Positions 61,684 through 64,000 of a stretch of DNA of 64,000 bases are shown in pieces (position 1 is the stretch's first letter; the number at the start of each line of letters is the position of its first letter). The notes beneath the pieces are model-generated. The model made no database searches. It was not told the DNA's origin and saw nothing but the letters and a program-made list of their open reading frames with translations. The DNA comes from Aquamicrobium zhengzhouense (GTDB taxonomy: Bacteria > Pseudomonadota > Alphaproteobacteria > Rhizobiales > Rhizobiaceae), in NCBI RefSeq assembly GCF_016124105.1, contig NZ_JADGMQ010000014.1:35142-99141 (forward strand). Reading direction: 5' to 3'. The position numbers were made by a program, and so were the translations under genes.

Positions 61684-62589
61684 ATGATCATACGGCCCAG
61701 GCCCAGTTTTCTCAGCCTGTTTTTTGTCATGCGCGGTTCGATCGTCCCGCGCATCCTGCCGCAGATCATCGGCCTGACCATCTATGCCGCGATGGTTGTC
61801 GCGGCTGTGCATCTGTCGGGACTGCAGTTTGAGAAATTCAACATCACGCCGTTCGGCCTCGTCGGTATCTCGCTGTCGATCTATCTCGGCTTTCGCAACA
61901 ACGCCGCCTATGACCGGTGGTGGGAAGCACGCAAGCTCTGGGGCCAGCTGGTCTATGACATTCGGAACCTTGCGCGCGCGACGAATGCGCTGGTGGAAGA
62001 TCGCGAGCGGATACGGCCTCTTCTGATCGACGCCTTGCTGTTTTGCCATTTCTTGCGCGGGCAGATGCGGCGTGCCGATGTGATGGACAAGGCGCGTGAA
62101 CTGGCGGGCGCACCGGCAGACGAATTTTCCGCATTCGCCAACAAGGCGGATGCGGTCATGCGGTGCATGGGCGAAAGAATTGGCGGGTTTCGCCGTGATG
62201 GGGTCATCGACGCCATCGGCTACCGCATCCTCGACGAGCGTCTTGCGACGATGTCTGCAGTTCAGGCCGGTTGCGAGCGAATTGCTGGCACGCCTCTGCC
62301 GTTTGCATACTCACTGTTGTTGCGACGCACGGCCTACATCGTTTGTCTGTTGCTGCCCTTCGCGCTGGTCTCCGCCACCGGCTGGGCAACTCCCTTGTTC
62401 ACGGCGCTGATCGCTTACACCTATTTCGGCCTTGATGCGCTTTCAGAGGAGCTGGAAGATCCGTTCGGCACCGAAGCAAATGATCTGGCGCTCGATGGGC
62501 TGTGCAGGGTGTGCGAGATTTCCGTCTTCGAGGCGCTGGGGGAACCAGTACCGCCACCACTTGAGGGCGAGCGCTACTTTTATTCATGA
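61684..62589 (+). CDS. Bestrophin-family membrane protein
   Basis: 301 aa, four main hydrophobic regions. Bestrophin (UPF0187) signature [38 protein letters not shown] at about residues 60-97, and the C-terminal [40 protein letters not shown] with the conserved acidic E-L-E-D-P-F-G. Bacterial members form pentameric cation or anion channels (for example KpBest). It lies between gap and pgk after a terminator and probably has its own promoter; pgk follows 74 bases after its stop. Confidence 0.92.
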   Translation: MIIRPRPSFLSLFFVMRGSIVPRILPQIIGLTIYAAMVVAAVHLSGLQFEKFNITPFGLVGISLSIYLGFRNNAAYDRWWEARKLWGQLVYDIRNLARATNALVEDRERIRPLLIDALLFCHFLRGQMRRADVMDKARELAGAPADEFSAFANKADAVMRCMGERIGGFRRDGVIDAIGYRILDERLATMSAVQAGCERIAGTPLPFAYSLLLRRTAYIVCLLLPFALVSATGWATPLFTALIAYTYFGLDALSEELEDPFGTEANDLALDGLCRVCEISVFEALGEPVPPPLEGERYFYS

Positions 62590-62663
62590 TTGAAAACCGG
62601 GATCGGTCGGGAGCCTCTGTGAACGAGGCGCAAACAGGATCCGGATCTATGGAAAGGCAGAAA

Positions 62664-63860
<1,197 letters not shown>

Positions 63861-63864
63861 TTTC

Positions 63865-63890
63865 GGGGGGCGTCAAGCGTGCGCCCCCTC
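63865..63890 (+). terminator. Possible terminator after pgk
   Basis: Stem GGGGGCG/CGCCCCC with a 9-base loop, five bases after the pgk stop. It is followed by TCC rather than a T-run, so termination strength is doubtful. Confidence 0.4.
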
Positions 63891-64000
63891 CGGCCCGTTG
63901 GGCCACCTTGTAAGTTAAATCCCGCCGCATCTGCTATCATTGTTGGTGCGGTGGCGGATGCGAGGCCGCAGCCACCTGGGGACACCAAGCCCGTGGGGGA

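Overview
The window looks like a chromosome segment of an alphaproteobacterium of the order Hyphomicrobiales (Rhizobiales), perhaps near Phyllobacteriaceae. This rests on the gene families and their order: fixI-fixS, exbB-exbD-tonB, a globin-receptor/STAS/cheY/cheA/cheW chemotaxis operon, phaR-phaA-phaB, an MgpS-type helicase with fdxA, carD and rpoH2, zapA divergent from tkt-gap-pgk, and full-length pyruvate carboxylase. Base composition is GC-rich throughout. I saw no tRNA, rRNA, insertion sequence, phage gene or CRISPR array. The genus is not determined.

Layout. 1-1878: end of the cbb3 oxidase assembly genes (fixI, fixS). 1981-4932: TonB energising operon with an extra exported protein. 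4984-10867 (minus): chemotaxis operon ending in a small protein with a CheZ/CheT-like DxxxQ motif. 11119-14043: RidA, a LysR regulator and mmsA. 14559-18493: trans-4-hydroxyproline catabolism (GntR regulator, deaminase, D-hydroxyproline dehydrogenase, epimerase) with palindromic operators. 18802-24821: branched-chain amino-acid-type ABC transporter with a LivG fused to a helix-hairpin-helix domain and a small membrane protein inside the operon. 24959-28417: pyruvate carboxylase. 28421-35099: SH3 protein, MFS transporter, DUF3309 peptide and an RND efflux pair. 35550-39944: isoprenoid genes ispG and ispA, mtgA, rpmF and GlcG-like protein. 40089-43213: polyhydroxybutyrate genes. 43214-49735: a GANTC-rich gap, helicase, S4 protein, ferredoxin, a candidate small RNA, CarD and RpoH2. 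49757-55645: M48 lipoprotein protease, thiamine transporter under a TPP riboswitch, and thiamine pyrophosphokinase. 55649-63860: ABC-F protein, zapA, DUF4164, transketolase, GAPDH, bestrophin and phosphoglycerate kinase.

How the parts connect. The hydroxyproline enzymes carry out three successive steps of one pathway, and the adjacent liv-type transporter may feed it or serve another substrate. Thiamine uptake and pyrophosphorylation supply the cofactor of transketolase, encoded a few kilobases away. The pha genes store carbon as acetyl-CoA polymer, while pyc, tkt, gap and pgk serve central carbon flow.

The most interesting unexplained structure is between fdxA and carD (47707-48092). It holds an array of GCGCAA/TTGCGC repeats, then a good sigma-70 promoter, then a sequence of about 96 nt that folds into a closed branched structure ending in five Ts, then a 22-bp perfect palindrome just ahead of the carD ribosome binding site. 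Other leads are the CheZ/CheT-like protein, a receptor keeping a CheR-docking tail in an operon without cheR, the LivG fusion, intragenic copies of the hydroxyproline operator, and a cluster of CcrM (GANTC) sites with a duplicated element upstream of the helicase gene. All family assignments come from reading the protein sequences; no database search was possible.
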